A DNA stretch of 64,000 nt from Roseiarcus sp963829505 (GTDB lineage: Bacteria; Pseudomonadota; Alphaproteobacteria; Rhizobiales; Beijerinckiaceae): assembly GCA_963829505.1 (NCBI GenBank), contig CAWHIL010000004.1, positions 1-64,000 on the forward strand, read 5' to 3'. Of this stretch, positions 63,657-64,000 are shown piece after piece (positions within the stretch are counted from its first letter, which is position 1; each line of letters begins with the position of its first letter). The notes beneath the pieces were generated by a model that saw only the letters and a list, made by a program, of their open reading frames with translations, ran no database searches and was not told the origin of the DNA. The position numbers were made by a program, and so were the translations under genes.

Positions 63657-64000
63657 AAGCTCGCGTTCAAGAACCTTCCGAACCCGTCCGAAAGCTGCAA
63701 AGGGCTTCCGCCGTCCTGTTCCGTTTCCTTCCCTTTCCTTCAAAAAGGTTCAATTTCCTTCCCGGATTCGATTCATTTCAAGGGTTTGCGAGGGATAGGG
63801 GCGAGAAAAATGACTGCCAAGGAGGGCCGCCTTGAGGCGGCGCGTCTCAAGGGAAGAGGATGCTGAAGTCGGCCGATCCGCCCGCCATTCGCAACCTCGA
63901 TTCGAGCCTTTTCAATGCCTTGCGGCGCCAATCGCAACCCGGTGTAACTCCCGAGGGGGGCGATTCACCGACCTCGTCCTGAGGAGCGGCGCCGCAAGGC
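63657..64000. other. Tail of window; hairpin and two tiny frames
   Basis: No firm gene. Bases 63715-63790 are pyrimidine-rich with repeated TTCCTT words. A six-bp hairpin GCCGCC-TTGA-GGCGGC lies at 63826-63841. Two short frames overlap it: ATG 63810 (18 codons) and ATG 63860 to TGA 63982 (40 codons, preceded by GGGAAGAGG). They could be a leader peptide and small protein, but evidence is thin. Confidence 0.3.

Noticed and set aside
61194..63743. 849-residue minus-strand frame opposite the glycosyltransferase and lysyl-tRNA synthetase
   Set aside because: Antisense artefact of third-position GC bias; the plus strand has both real genes.

Overview
The window is high-GC alphaproteobacterial DNA, most likely from the order Hyphomicrobiales (Rhizobiales). 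Grounds for this are the class I lysyl-tRNA synthetase, the DUF1285 / CoA-pyrophosphatase / small membrane protein / CCA-transferase block, the MoxR-DUF58-BatA-DUF4159 cassette, the kind of dispersed intergenic repeats, and the strong codon bias. No genus can be named from sequence alone.

Layout. 1-20.5 kb is an accessory, repeat-rich, gene-poor region. It holds a frameshifted 3' piece of enolase, three successive DUF1254/DUF1214 exported proteins, a broken IS1182-type transposase, a cold-shock gene, a PNPOx-like protein, an AraC regulator divergent from a DUF1330/quinone-oxidoreductase pair, and a 1435-residue adenylate cyclase-like protein with three TolB-like/TPR units. It ends with a ParB-methyltransferase plus two DUF5681 proteins. 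Long stretches between these genes carry no convincing gene but do carry a dispersed repeat.

20.9-44.9 kb is a coherent catabolic island bounded by two GntR/FCD regulators. It has a sugar-type ABC importer (ATPase, fused double permease, two paralogous binding proteins), two acyl-CoA ligases, a kynurenine-formamidase-like hydrolase, a cupin, two SMP-30 lactonase-like proteins, an SDR, a carnitine-dehydrogenase-like 3-hydroxyacyl dehydrogenase, a beta-keto acid cleavage enzyme, two crotonase-fold proteins, an APH-type kinase and an ACAD10/11-like dehydrogenase. The kinase and the dehydrogenase resemble the two halves of eukaryotic ACAD10/11 and the Lva proteins. I therefore infer import and degradation of a lactone or 4-hydroxy acid through a phosphorylated CoA thioester. 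A TTGTCGGACA operator recurs just downstream of the -10 in two predicted promoters and upstream of the first GntR gene.

45.2-63.7 kb is mostly core-like: endonuclease III, an orphan branched-chain-type binding protein, a 3-oxoacid CoA-transferase pair separated by a REP-like palindrome, the four-gene MoxR cassette, a tightly overlapping DUF1285-NUDIX-membrane protein-CCA transferase operon, a family 3 solute-binding protein, a frameshifted glycosyltransferase and lysyl-tRNA synthetase.

Three otherwise good genes (eno, the methyltransferase, the glycosyltransferase) each carry one frame-breaking indel. Either the replicon is decaying locally or the assembly has base errors. No tRNA, rRNA or CRISPR array was seen.
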